This document shows positions 12,524 through 23,242 of a DNA stretch of 64,000 nucleotides, in pieces. The number at the start of each line of letters is the position of its first letter. The stretch's first letter is position 1. Origin of the DNA: Agrostemma githago (lineage: Eukaryota > Streptophyta > Magnoliopsida > Caryophyllales > Caryophyllaceae); assembly GCA_958450325.1 (NCBI GenBank), contig OY288249.1, forward strand, positions 68,016,166 through 68,080,165. Direction: 5' to 3'. Position numbers and translations under genes: made by a program. The notes below the pieces were generated by a model, which was not told the origin of the DNA, ran no database searches, and saw only the letters and a program-made list of their open reading frames with translations.

Positions 12524-14816
12524 AGACATTTACTCGTCCTCGAGTAAGCGCAACAAAGGCAAAGACAAGCACCTAGACTACAAGGGGTGAATGCACAATA
12601 TAAGCATCCCTCGACCACTAAACTATTACTAACCGCATGAGTATTAGCGCACTCAACGCCCCTTCAACTCACAACGACATACCATGAGGATAGGTATCCC
12701 GTTGCAAGGCAAGTTGGGTCTTGCACAAAACTTTTGACACAAACAATCAATTAAGCACACAAATACAAGACATGTTTGCATCACAAAAAGGAAAACACCG
12801 TCACCCTCATCAAGACGGCGGGAAAAGCACTAATCATCCACCTATTATGAAAACTAACATTCTCAAACTAGTTAACCTACAAGACATGGACAAAAATCTA
12901 ATACTATAGCTATAAATTACTATGAATATCGATAATCTAGCGAATTTCCTCCCAACCTTCCAAATAAACTACAAGAGGGCGTAAGATGGCGTGGAAAGGT
13001 AGAACCGTGGCGTTATAAAACACTGTAGGTAAGTGTGCCTCGACCTCTTTATAAAATAAAGAGAAGGGTCGTCCCAAAACTCAATATGACCAAATAATCC
13101 AAGTAGAAAGGAAATAGAAAAGTAATAGTTCCAATGACCGGTTCACCACCGCTATCTTCCTTCCTTAGGAACTCGGTCCCTCGGTAGGCCCTTCACGATG
13201 GCTCCCCAAATCAACGAAAAATTTATTTATTTTGATGTATGGTGATCTTTCTTCGATTTTCATAGTTTTTCATTTCTTTCTTTCTCCCCCTTGTTTTCTT
13301 TTCAATTTCTTCTTTTTCTTTGTTTCTTTTTCGATTTTTTCTTTTCTTTTCTTTTCTTTTGTTTTTTTTTTTCAAAATGGGGAGAACATTACACATTAGA
13401 ATCACCAAAAGCAAAAAGCAAAAATTATTGTGGAAATTATTTGTGAGTTTTGATAGATAACCTTGGATTATAAAAACGGTCACAATGAATAATGGTCACC
13501 TAGGGACACGAGACACGGTAACCAATGAGTTTTCACACCACGGGGGATCAAAATGGTCAAGTGCAAACCCCCGAGTAATCTATTTGGTAGGAAGGGTGGA
13601 CCTAAGCTAGAATGTCGGTAAACCAAGTATTTTAAAGCTATTCTACTAGATTCGAGTCCTTCATCAAGGTAAGTAAAACTAATAAGAGAATGTAGGCTTC
13701 CAAAAATAAGCTTCAAGACTAGGTTTTTGAAAATATTTACACTACCCTAAGACACACTAAACTAGACACTAATCACACAAAAATAAAGAAAACAAATAAA
13801 ACAAAGCACAAAAGAGTCAATTTCCACAAGTGAGCAAACAACCATCAACCCAAATGTTCATCAAGAACCTCCAATACAATCAAAATCCCATCCTCCTTCA
13901 ACAAATGAAAGAAAAGAGAATAAGGTGGAAAGAATATACCGGAGCGGTTTTCATCCATCTACCTCGGATTTTGATTTTTGGCGTCCGACGGGTCATTTAC
14001 CTACACAAGGGAAAAAGAGGAAACAACACAAAAACAAATATATATACACAAACTAAACTAAAATAAACTAGCTACACTAAAATAAACTATAAACAAAATA
14101 TTTTTGAATTTTTAAGATTTTTGAAATTTTTATGGTTTTAAATTTTTTTAAAAAGAACTAGAATAAGATTCCTCCCCACACTTGAACCTTGCATTGTCCT
14201 CAATGCAAAACTCAAGATGGAAAGTAGTAAAAAAAAACTAGAAAAAGGCTAAGGAAAAATAAAAAGAACTAAGAAAATCTAAGAAAAATGAAATGAAGTA
14301 AAATAAATAAATAAAATTTTGGATTTTTCAAATGGATTTCCGGTGTAATCACGTCACCAAAAATCCGGGAGCAATAATTTGGATTTTTCAAAAATGGAAA
14401 TTCGGTGTAATCACGTCACCGAATATCCGGGAGCAATAGTCTTACCCTCATCATTCATCACTAGCCAAGGAACAAGTACAAATTCATCAAATTCATCCAT
14501 CACAAAATTTCACCAAATCATGAATTACCACAAAAAAAAATCATCAAATCATGAGTATAAACTCACACCCTAACCATCATCACTAACACCCTCCAATTCT
14601 CACTACCACCATAACTCGCCAAAATAGCAACAAAGATAGTAATTGACTAATCCGGAAGCAAATGTTTATACTTGTATTGGCTAATTGGTTGACGAGTTAA
14701 ACTCGGATTAGAGGAGGAAGATGGTTCATTACCTGTCATCCGTGGACGTTTTAGAGCCATTGGAGGAGGAAAATAAACCAGATGGAGGAAAAAGAACCCG
14801 AAAATATACCCGTCTT
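12524..14816 (-). other. non-coding internal region of the Athila/Tat-like element (3' part)
   Basis: AT-rich, with pyrimidine tracts (13250-13375) and no open frame with family resemblance. At 14171-14208 the minus strand reads a TTGCATTGAGGACAATGC-type motif followed by AAGTGTGGGGAGG. This is a conserved non-coding motif seen in Athila/Ogre-type elements and resembles a second, internal purine tract. Confidence 0.55.
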
Positions 14817-15080
14817 TGAAGAAAAGGAAGATGAGGATAACGTGATTATTATTGAAAAGATTGAATGCCTAATACAGGCTACATACATCACCTTATATAC
14901 AAAAACATAGACTTAATATTAGGAACTAGTTCCTAATGTATCTCCTAAAAAAGGAAAACTGAATAACTAAAAGTTAGCATATCACCTAGAATTATGGTTA
15001 GTATATCACCTAGAATTATGGTACACTAAGGAAACGTATAACAAAATATCTTCAATATTTTCTAATGTATCTTCTCAATA
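14817..15080 (-). repeat. copia 3' LTR
   Basis: 264 bp, nearly identical to 19488-19751. A minus-strand TATATAAGG box is near 14892. Confidence 0.9.
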
Positions 15081-15087
15081 CTCCCCC

Positions 15088-18000
15088 TCAAGTTGGAAGT
15101 GTCACTCCCAACTTGGACTGAAGATATCGGAAAGCATTCCCTGCCAAAGCTTTAGTAAAGAGGTCTGCGACTTGCTCTTTACTTCGCACATGAGACGTGA
15201 TGATGGTGCCTTGGACTAGATGATGACGAATGAAATGACAATCTATTTCAATGTGCTTGGTCCGGTCATGAAAAACCGGGTTTTTCGCTATGTGTAGTGC
15301 CGTTCGATTGTCACAAAAGAGTCTCATAGGCTTAGCATGATCGACACCCAAAGATTTTAGAAATGACTTTACCCAAATGACTTCGCATGTAAGGGCTGCC
15401 AAAGCTCGATATTCTGCTTCCGCTGAAGATCTTGCAACCGTTGTTTGCTTTTTAGCTTTCCACGAAATAGGTGAGGTCCCTAGCGCCACATAATAACCGG
15501 TTATGGACCGTCGTGTTAAAGGACATTTAGCATAACCTCTAATTTGAAAATCACACTCTTTTCTTAGCACAATACCCTTGTCAGGTGCACCTTTGATGTA
15601 ACGAATTGCTCTCAAAACAGCATCGTAGTGTTCTTGTCGTGGGGCATGAACGAATTGCGAAAGGATATGTACTACGTAAATCAAATCAGGCCTTGTAATG
15701 GTCAGATAAATGAGCTTGCCAACCAACCGTCTATATCTTATCGGGTCATTTAAAAGACGTCCATTTGCCAAAGATAAGTTATGATTTGGTTGAATGGGTG
15801 TATCAATTGGCTTCGCACCTTCCAAACCCGCCTCTTTCACAATGTCAATGGCATATTTTCGTTGGCTAAGGAATAGTCCCTTAGAACCCGTTGCAACTTC
15901 AATTCCCAAGAAATACTTGACTCTTCCCAGGTCTTTAATCCCAAAGCTACGGTCTAGAAAATCCTTTAGCCGTGCACTTGCATTTTCATTGTCACTTACA
16001 ACTATCATGTCATCAACATAAACAAGGACCCCAAGAAAAATTCCATTTTTGTTGTAAGTAAAAAGAGAGTAATCGGCCATAGATTGTTCAAAACCATACC
16101 TTGTAAGTGACTTTGTCAATTTTTCAAACCAATTTCTCGAAGCTTGTTTGAGACCGTATAAGGACTTTTTGAGTTTACAAACTTTGTTCGTCCCTTCCTT
16201 ATTAAAACCGAGTGGCATCTTCATATAAACTTCTTCATTCAAATCTCCATGAAGAAACGCATTGTTGACGTCTAATTGGGCAATAGACCAACCCTTTGCA
16301 ACGGCAACGGCTAACAAACATCTCACACTCGTCATTTTTGCAACCGGGGCAAAAGTCTCATGGTAATCGACCCCCTCGATTTGCGTGTAACCTTGAGCTA
16401 CGAGGCGTGCCTTGTATCTTTCGATGGTGCCATCTGCTTTATACTTCACTTTGTAGACCCATCGACACCCAATGGGTCGTTTGCCTTTTGGTAATTCCTC
16501 TACGGTCCATGTACCGTTTCGTTCAAGTGCTTTATACTCCTGCCACATTGCCTCTCGCCACTCGGGTACGGATGCTGCTTCAACATAATGGTAAGGCTCG
16601 ACAATCTTGTCAATCTTACTCAAATAGCATTTGTGAGCATTAGAAAAGCAATGCGTAGTAATGTAATTAACCAAGGGATAACGGGTACCTTTCTTTGTGG
16701 AATCTGATTGAATGGAGTGAGTTGGCTGTGAAGTTGCGGGGTCTATAATTTGGGTCGACTTGCAGATGTAATCCTTCTTCCAGTGTGGTTCGAATTTATC
16801 CCGTGCACCACGTCCCATTGGCACCACTTTGTCACTGTTTGCTTGGTTGTTCTCAACATTTTCTTGGTTTTCTTCGTCATTCTTATCAAGATTATTCTCA
16901 TCATGTTCCTTGTCTTTGACATCAGTGGTGATGTTTTCATTTTCCTTTGAAAACTCCTGATTGCACCCCTCATTTTCAACAGTGCTTGCTTCCAAAAAAT
17001 AATTATATGGATCTTCTAATTGTGTCATGTTCGACCCATCTCCCCCGTCACTCTCATAAGTAGTACGAATGTCAATGAAGGGAAAAATATGCTCATAAAA
17101 AATCACATCTCTACTCTCGAAAACTCGTCTCCGTTTAAGGTCATATACTCTCCACCCTTTCTTACTTGCCGGGTATCCAACAAAAACAAAACGTGTACCT
17201 CTCTCTTTGAATTTGTCCTTTGGTCTTTCTTTATTGTGCACATAACATAGACTTTCAAAGACTCGTACATTTTCGAGGTTTGGCGTGTTACCATACAACA
17301 CTTCGTAGGGTGTTAGTCCATTTAAGACATGGGTGGGTGTTCGATTTATTAGGTACGCAGCAGTGACAACACACTCCCCCCAAAACTCAATAGGTAAATT
17401 ACCTTGGAAACGGAGAGCTCGAGCTTTCTCTAAAATGTGCCTATGTTTTCGCTCTACTCTCCCATTTTGCTGAGGGGTGTCAATGTTGCTAGTTTGAAAG
17501 ACAATCCCATGTTCATTGTAATATTCCTTTAAAGGTCCCGACAGGAATTCCGTACCATTATCACTTTGCACAATTTTAACATGTTTATCGAACTGGGTTT
17601 TAACCATGCTGCAAAAATTAACGAGTAATTGGTTCACCTCACCTCGGTCTTTCATAAGATAGACCCAAACAGCTCTACTTTTATCATCTACAATAGTGAG
17701 AAAATATTTTGCACCATTCAAACTTTTAGCATGGTAAGGACCCCATATATCACAATGGATGAGACCAAACAAGGAATTATTACGCTTATTGTTCAACTTA
17801 AAAGAGGATCGTGTTTGTTTAGCACGACAACACGGATCACAAACGTCTTTTGAGTTCCAAGATAAATTAAAACCAAGCAAATTAGAGAAAAGTGGTAAAA
17901 TACTGGCAGACGGATGACCAAGTCGCTTGTGCCATAGACGCGAATCGCCATCAGTACTCAACCGGGCAACTATTTGATTTCGACTCATCTTGAAATAATA

Positions 18001-19425
18001 GACCCCGTCTTCATGCTCACCCCATCCAATCTTCATCCTCGTAGACAGGTCCTGTATTACACAATGGTCAACATAAAAGGTCACTACGCAATTGTTTTCT
18101 TTGATTAATTGTTGGATTGAGATCAAATTGCAAGTCAAGGACGGAACATAAAGAACATCATGAAGCACGAAGTTGTCACACAAATTAACCGTTCCATGTT
18201 CATGGGCCACAATTTTAGAACCATTTGGAAGTCCTACTGTAGACGGCTTTAGGCTTCGTAATTTTGTTAGTAATTCTCGTCGACCCGTCATGTGATGCGA
18301 AGCACCACTGTCAAGAAGCCAACTATTACAACTATTATTGATAATACCTGTGTTCTTACTACCTTCGCTTTTGGCTAGGAGGGTACGGAGTTGCGTCAAT
18401 TCGTCCAAGGTTAAACATGAACTATCACTGCCATGACTTCCTTCATCTGCTACTCCTACGGCATTGGCTCTCTGGTGGTTACCACGGCCGCCTCTTCCTC
18501 TTCCGCCACGCCGTCCTCGTCCTCTTCCTCGGTTCTGATTCCCGGGTTTATTCCAACAATTCTCTTCAGTGTGCCAAGGTTTACCACAATGCTCACAATA
18601 AAAAATATTCTTCTCACCTTTTTCTGATGTACTGTCAGTACGTCGACCCCGAGTGTAACCTTCTGTGATTTTGGTAGCCATGGCAGCATTCGTTTCAATC
18701 GTCTCTTCTTGGCCTGATGTCACGGCTTTATGCCGCTCTTCCCTCAATACCAGAGCGTAAGCCTTACTCAACGAAGCCATTTCGTCATCCATCAACAAAT
18801 TTGACCGAATATGACCATAGAGACCCGTGTCGAGGCCCATGAGGAAATGATGTACTTTTTCTTCCTCGCGTTCCTTCAACATTTCATTGGCTGCTCCACA
18901 AGTACACTCAGGTACCTTGCTATAACTGGTCAACTCATCCCATATGGTTTTCAAATTTGTGTAGTATTGAACGACGGACTGGCCCTTTTTTTGCTTGCAA
19001 TTGTTTAATTCGGCCTTTAATTGATGTACACGAGGAGCATTTTCGGCAGCATATCTTTCCTTTAATTCCTTCCACACTTCCATGATAGTTCCTGAAAAAT
19101 TTATACTAGCATGTAAATCTTCATCGATCGAACACCGTATCCACGCTTTTAACATAGCGTTGCACTGTCGCCACGCTACTGCTTCGAGAGACTCTTCTTG
19201 TCCCGCCTTTGTGATAGGCTTTTTGATTTTTCCTTCGATGAAGGCTAGTTTGTTTTTCGCATCAAGAGCATTTTTCACTGCATCTGCCCACAAATCGTAA
19301 TTTTCTCCATTGAATTTCTTTGGAGTTAATGATAGACTTGTGCTTTCATTCGGGTGAAGATAAAGTGGAGAAGATGGTGAAATAAAATCAGCCTTTGATG
19401 AACCTGATGCATTTGATCCTGTCAT
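15088..19425 (-). CDS. copia Gag-Pol polyprotein (1,445 aa)
   Basis: Single uninterrupted frame. Order: Gag (about 20-250); CCHC zinc knuckle C277-C290 (CEHCGKPWHTEENC); Gly/Arg-rich RNA-binding stretch 299-315; aspartic protease with DSG at 372-374; HHCC zinc-binding part of integrase (about 497-533); integrase core with D559 (HCDIWGP), D622 (SDNGTE) and E658 (NGRVERKH); reverse transcriptase (about 985-1230) with YVDD at 1136-1139; RNase H (about 1290-1445) ending near DLFTKAL. The PR-INT-RT-RH order defines copia. Oddity: where copia RNase H has an acidic DADW motif after GY(A/S), this copy reads GYAKCPLTRRS (1297-1307). A few residues including the catalytic Asp appear deleted in frame, so RNase H is probably inactive although the frame is open. 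The start is the first ATG, 62 bp inside the 5' LTR edge. Confidence 0.95.
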   Translation of the reverse strand: MTGSNASGSSKADFISPSSPLYLHPNESTSLSLTPKKFNGENYDLWADAVKNALDAKNKLAFIEGKIKKPITKAGQEESLEAVAWRQCNAMLKAWIRCSIDEDLHASINFSGTIMEVWKELKERYAAENAPRVHQLKAELNNCKQKKGQSVVQYYTNLKTIWDELTSYSKVPECTCGAANEMLKEREEEKVHHFLMGLDTGLYGHIRSNLLMDDEMASLSKAYALVLREERHKAVTSGQEETIETNAAMATKITEGYTRGRRTDSTSEKGEKNIFYCEHCGKPWHTEENCWNKPGNQNRGRGRGRRGGRGRGGRGNHQRANAVGVADEGSHGSDSSCLTLDELTQLRTLLAKSEGSKNTGIINNSCNSWLLDSGASHHMTGRRELLTKLRSLKPSTVGLPNGSKIVAHEHGTVNLCDNFVLHDVLYVPSLTCNLISIQQLIKENNCVVTFYVDHCVIQDLSTRMKIGWGEHEDGVYYFKMSRNQIVARLSTDGDSRLWHKRLGHPSASILPLFSNLLGFNLSWNSKDVCDPCCRAKQTRSSFKLNNKRNNSLFGLIHCDIWGPYHAKSLNGAKYFLTIVDDKSRAVWVYLMKDRGEVNQLLVNFCSMVKTQFDKHVKIVQSDNGTEFLSGPLKEYYNEHGIVFQTSNIDTPQQNGRVERKHRHILEKARALRFQGNLPIEFWGECVVTAAYLINRTPTHVLNGLTPYEVLYGNTPNLENVRVFESLCYVHNKERPKDKFKERGTRFVFVGYPASKKGWRVYDLKRRRVFESRDVIFYEHIFPFIDIRTTYESDGGDGSNMTQLEDPYNYFLEASTVENEGCNQEFSKENENITTDVKDKEHDENNLDKNDEENQENVENNQANSDKVVPMGRGARDKFEPHWKKDYICKSTQIIDPATSQPTHSIQSDSTKKGTRYPLVNYITTHCFSNAHKCYLSKIDKIVEPYHYVEAASVPEWREAMWQEYKALERNGTWTVEELPKGKRPIGCRWVYKVKYKADGTIERYKARLVAQGYTQIEGVDYHETFAPVAKMTSVRCLLAVAVAKGWSIAQLDVNNAFLHGDLNEEVYMKMPLGFNKEGTNKVCKLKKSLYGLKQASRNWFEKLTKSLTRYGFEQSMADYSLFTYNKNGIFLGVLVYVDDMIVVSDNENASARLKDFLDRSFGIKDLGRVKYFLGIEVATGSKGLFLSQRKYAIDIVKEAGLEGAKPIDTPIQPNHNLSLANGRLLNDPIRYRRLVGKLIYLTITRPDLIYVVHILSQFVHAPRQEHYDAVLRAIRYIKGAPDKGIVLRKECDFQIRGYAKCPLTRRSITGYYVALGTSPISWKAKKQTTVARSSAEAEYRALAALTCEVIWVKSFLKSLGVDHAKPMRLFCDNRTALHIAKNPVFHDRTKHIEIDCHFIRHHLVQGTIITSHVRSKEQVADLFTKALAGNAFRYLQSKLGVTLPT

Positions 19426-19468
19426 GGTAACGAAGATCGATTTTCTTTTTTTTTAAAAAAAAAATTAA

Positions 19469-19487
19469 GAGTCCCACTCTGATACCA
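19469..19487 (-). other. copia primer-binding site (initiator tRNA-Met)
   Basis: Minus strand TGGTATCAGAGTGGGACTC directly follows the 5' LTR. The first 11 bases match the complement of the 3' end of plant initiator tRNA-Met. Confidence 0.85.
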
Positions 19488-19751
19488 TGAAGAAAAGGAA
19501 GATGAGGATAACGTGATTATTATTGAAAAGATTGAATGCCTAATACAGGCTACATACATCACCTTATATACAAAAACATAGACTTAATATTAGGAACTAG
19601 TTCCTAATGTATCTCCTAAAAAAGGAAAATTGAATAACTAAAAGTTAGCATATCACCTAGAATTATGGTTAGTATATCACCTAGAATTATGGTACACTAA
19701 GGAAACGTATAACAAGATATCTTCAATATTTTCTAATGTATCTTCTCAATA
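19488..19751 (-). repeat. copia 5' LTR
   Basis: 264 bp partner of 14817-15080, next to the primer-binding site and followed by the GTCTT duplication. Confidence 0.9.
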
Positions 19752-19756
19752 GTCTT

Positions 19757-20670
19757 CAACCCGAATTTTTTTTCAAGTGCCCGGAATTGACCAAAAATGG
19801 TCTCAAATGATTCCTTGTTGCTCAATGAGTTATCCTGCAAAAGATGAGTCGATTTGGAGTGATAGAAGTGGGTGAAAAACTAGATCTAGGGTAATTTGGT
19901 GGGAGTAAAAAGTTGCTAGAAATTGGATTTTGAAAAGAGGAAAATGATGAAGATGAATTATGGAGGAGAATGGTTGAAAATGGAGTGCTTTGGATGAAGT
20001 TTAAGGTGTTAAAAATGAGTTTTGGTGAGATGTGTTAATGGAGATATGAAGGTAGTAAGGAAGAAGATGAAGATGGGTTTGAAATTAGTAAATGGGAATT
20101 AAGGAGATGGAGGAATAGGGAAAAAATCCCGGTTTAGGAGTGGTCCGGTTTTTTTTTTTTTTAATTTTTTTTTTTAATTTTTGGAAAGTTAAGTTAAGCA
20201 CGGTGAGTGCTTGCCTGACTGAGTTAAGCACGGTGGACCACGCTTAACTTTTTTTTTTCGATTTCTCGTGATTTTTGGCTCCCATATACCCCCATGTCGA
20301 CTCCAATTCTCCCCAAACTCTCATACCAACTCCAATTAAGAAAAATTTAAGGAAGAAATGCTCACCCTAAAAAAAATCCAAAGTGACAAACAAACACGTA
20401 ACACATAAAAACGATGAAACTAACAAAAACACAAAAATAAAAGGATATGTACAACGGATGGGCTTGGGGTGCCTCCCAAGAAGCGCGGTTTTTGAGGAGT
20501 CCCGCCAAACTCTCAAGAGGAAGACCTTCCAATCAACCGGGATCATACACACGACGCGCTTGATGAACAACCACATTTCTAACCTTAGCATTCTCACCAA
20601 GTCCACTAAATATTGGAGGGTCATACCCTTGAATGAGTTTAAAAGCAAATTGGGTCATGTTTATCATCTC
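19757..20670 (-). other. internal region of the Athila/Tat-like element, no intact gene
   Basis: Purine-rich and then AT-rich DNA. On the minus strand near 20460-20500 it carries a TTGGGAGGCACCCCAAGCCC segment, a recurrent non-coding motif after pol in Athila/Ogre-type elements. No conserved coding domain is visible. Confidence 0.5.
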
Positions 20671-21081
20671 TCAATTCTCTTGATTTTTGATCAATTTCTT
20701 AGAACTTGAGTTATCACATCCCTCTTTACCAATTGACTCAAGCTCCCTCACAACTTCAATAAAATCATCTTTCAACAAACCATTACACTCTCTTAAGACC
20801 CTTGGTCTAACAAACTTATCATCATCTACCAATAACAACCCAAGGTCAACATCAAAGTGCATACTCTCATATTCATATGCTTCTTCGCGATATGTCTCAC
20901 TCGGACCTAAAAAAGCATAATTAAGAGATAAGGGAAGGGGTTTCAACTCCACTTGAGAAGGCGTAGACATCTCCTCATACAATCCCTCTTCGGTCAAGCT
21001 TTCTAGGGACCTCCTGGTGCATTGCTTCAATATAGAATCCATGGCGAGAGCATACTCCATTGCATCCATTTCCGGATTCAA
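20671..21081 (-). pseudogene. pol-region fragment of the Athila/Tat-like element (136 aa)
   Basis: Open frame with the segment VELKPLPLSLNYAFLG, which resembles the linker just before reverse transcriptase in Athila/Tat polyproteins (the LELKPLP..LKYAFLG type). Acidic residues dominate upstream. The protease and reverse transcriptase that should flank it are missing, so it is a remnant of a mostly deleted pol. It starts about 190 bp inside the 5' LTR. Whether the fragment is translated is unknown. Confidence 0.6.
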
Positions 21082-21246
21082 TAATTGAAATAGATTAGTG
21101 AAAATACAAGAATTTGCCTACTCATGCAAAAACACTTCAAACACTAGAGAGAGAGTTAGATCACGAGCAATTGCACACCGGAGTGTGCAAAGTAACCAAT
21201 GACTTAGTCTAAACGTAAGAATAAAAACTACTAGTACCGCTAACAC

Positions 21247-21264
21247 TCCCCGGCAACGGCGCCA
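21247..21264 (-). other. primer-binding site complementary to tRNA-Asp
   Basis: The + strand reads TCCCCGGCAACGGCGCCA, identical to the 3' end of plant tRNA-Asp(GUC) with CCA, 6 bp from the LTR. On the minus strand this is the complementary primer site that defines element direction. A tRNA-Asp primer is typical of the Athila/Tat branch of plant gypsy elements. Confidence 0.85.
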
Positions 21265-21270
21265 AAAACT

Positions 21271-22868
21271 TGTTGGGGTTTTAATTACCTCGCAAGCGCA
21301 CGATATAATCGTTGCACTAGAAAGGGTCGGTCCACAAGGAGTGTGGTGATTCCTAGTCGTTTTAATCCTAATTGTTTATCTAAGTCGATAGAGATTGGTG
21401 ATAGAAGACTAAAGCTAGATGAATGAATATTAACTAAGACAAGAAACTACTAAAAAGAAGATGAAACTAAATTAAGAAAAGATGATAACCAGAGAAATAA
21501 CGATTAATCAAGAATAAAAAAGGACTAGGGAACGATGTCGCTTCAATCCACCTAAATCACATCAAAGTATATCGTGTATCGAAGGAATCGGGATTAAGGG
21601 CAAAGTTGTATCGTCTAGGTCGGCTACCTCCCTCCCGGGTTCGTGTCCGGCTTAATTTCCCGTTTACCTCCCTCCCGGGTTCGTAAGACGGAATCCCTAA
21701 GTCAAATCCGAGGGTCACTCCCGTGATAAATCCCAAACCGACTCAAGTCAAAAAGGCACGCATACAAGTGTAGAAGATACCACGCTAGACACCACTCCCG
21801 TGTTCGATCTAGTACGGTAAGGCAAGATAGAGGGTCAAACCGGTCACCTATCCTAATCGACTCCCATCGATGACCAAGGGATTGGGACCGTCTCAAACTC
21901 CTAAACCAAGGCAATCCAAAATCCTCAACACCACTTCACCCAATTACCCAATTCAATCGATACAAAACATACAAGAGGCACGATTTAGGCGAATTTAGGC
22001 TTCATCGACCCCTAGTGGGTGACTACTCACTAATCATGACTAAATTGATGGAATTAAGTATAAAGGTGGAGTCTTTAACTATGAACATTGTTGTAAATTG
22101 AATTATACTACCAATTATAATAAAGTGGTCAAATTGGAATAATCTAATTGGGGGTTTCTAATACTAACATGAAATTCATAAACATGAACAAAGTGAGAGA
22201 AACTAAATTAATAGCAAACTATAGTAACAAACAAAGAAAAGGGAAGACTAAGATGAACTAACAACAACTTAACAAGAAAAACTAGGAATTAACAAGTAAA
22301 GCTAGGAACTTGAAGAAACAAGGAAAAACAAAACTAGAGTAACAAAAATGAGAAAATAACAAAATTAAAGCAAAGGAGAAGTAAAAATTACCCACTTAAA
22401 AGGAGGATGGAGAGATTAAGAAGAAGAAAAAAATAATAATAATCATAAAAAGCTTCAATCTTGGAACCAAATCTTCAAAATATACAATCTTCTCTCTAGA
22501 AAACCCCAATAATTCAAAACTAGAACTAGAATAATGATGTAAGCTTTGTGGCACAATTAGAATTAGGATATTTATATGTCATCATTAGGTTACATAAAAT
22601 CGGGTAGAGAAACGAGGAAATTGTAAATCTGGAGATGTGCACTGTGTTCTTTTGGGCTTGAACTCGGTCCATGAGTTTCCTTTTGCTCGGGCATGCTCAG
22701 GTTTCACCGCTTTCGACACGAAAACGCCTAAAAGCAAAGGGAAAACACAAAAACCCGTGTAACACAAAAGATAGACGAGATGGGCCAAAATGCCTATGAA
22801 AGTGCGATAAATCGAGGCTAAATAAACGTCTAAAAGGTGTAAAAATGCGGTCAATAACAGAGTTATCA
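21271..22868 (-). repeat. 5' LTR of the Athila/Tat-like element
   Basis: In + orientation it starts TGTTGGGG and ends GAGTTATCA. It has about 10 differences from the left LTR and is followed by the target duplication ATTAC. A minus-strand TATAAATA box is near 22573. Confidence 0.9.
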
Positions 22869-23242
22869 ATTACTATCAAATTATTTCTATCCCGTGTATT
22901 TGACATTTTAAGGTCTATATACCAGAAATATCTTGTGAATATCGAAAGTATTTATAATATTATATTAGATTAATGATTATTATTATATTAGATTAATATG
23001 GGAATTATGATGTTTTTGGAAAGTGCGTTTGGCGCCAAAAAGGTCAATGTAGTGGTTTCTGTTTTATTATATAGTATAGATAGATAGATGTTTGAAACAT
23101 TAAAAATACTAGCCACAAAAATTGGTGGAAAGTTGAGGTGATGATATTTTAAGATTGAGTAGAGTTTGAGCGATGTTGTTAGCCTAATTAGAAAACTACA
23201 TGATATTTGAATGAGTTGAGTTTTCTACACAAGAAGGTTAAT

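Larger units (their letters stand above)
14817..19751 (-). mobile_element. copia-type LTR retrotransposon, full length (4,935 bp)
   Basis: Two 264 bp LTRs (14817-15080 and 19488-19751) with 2 mismatches by eye, flanked by the 5 bp duplication GTCTT (14812-14816 and 19752-19756). The primer site (19469-19487) follows the 5' LTR on the minus strand and a purine tract (TTGAGGGGGAG, about 15081-15091) precedes the 3' LTR. On the coding strand the LTRs begin TATTGAG and end TTCTTCA, so the termini are TA...CA rather than TG...CA. One long gag-pol frame fills the interior. The element is inserted in the Athila/Tat-like element and is the innermost layer of the nest. Confidence 0.95.
10913..22868 (-). 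mobile_element. Athila/Tat-like gypsy element, deletion derivative, carrying a nested copia
   Basis: Two 1,598 bp direct LTRs (10913-12510 and 21271-22868) flanked by the 5 bp target duplication ATTAC (10908-10912 and 22869-22873). The primer site lies next to the right LTR and reads on the minus strand, so the element runs right to left. Counting by eye gives about 10 differences between the LTRs (about 0.6%), so the insertion is recent. The internal region without the copia insertion is only about 3.8 kb. It lacks recognisable gag, reverse transcriptase or integrase and keeps only a small pol-like fragment, so the element is non-autonomous and must have been mobilised by a relative. The Athila/Tat assignment rests on the tRNA-Asp primer site, the pol fragment and the repeated GTGTGGGGAGG-type purine tracts. 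Confidence 0.85.
7349..23080 (-). mobile_element. non-autonomous Helitron, split by nested LTR elements
   Basis: Read on the minus strand, the 3' end has a hairpin around the perfect palindrome GTGCAACGTTGCAC (7363-7376), then a short spacer and CTAA at 7352-7349, followed by flanking T. This is the Helitron CTRR|T rule. At the far side, on the minus strand, the sequence starts TCTATACTATATAATAAAAC, preceded by A, a typical plant Helitron 5' end. Because of a short GATA repeat the 5' end could be 23080, 23084 or 23088. Removing the nested LTR elements leaves about 1 kb of AT-rich DNA with no coding capacity (7349-8189 plus 22874-23080). That both ends belong to one element is an inference. 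Confidence 0.6.

Noticed and set aside
12168..12529. Minus-strand frames in the LTR (and their copies at 22585-22906)
   Set aside because: Present in both LTRs, overlapping the TATA and leader region, without known domains.
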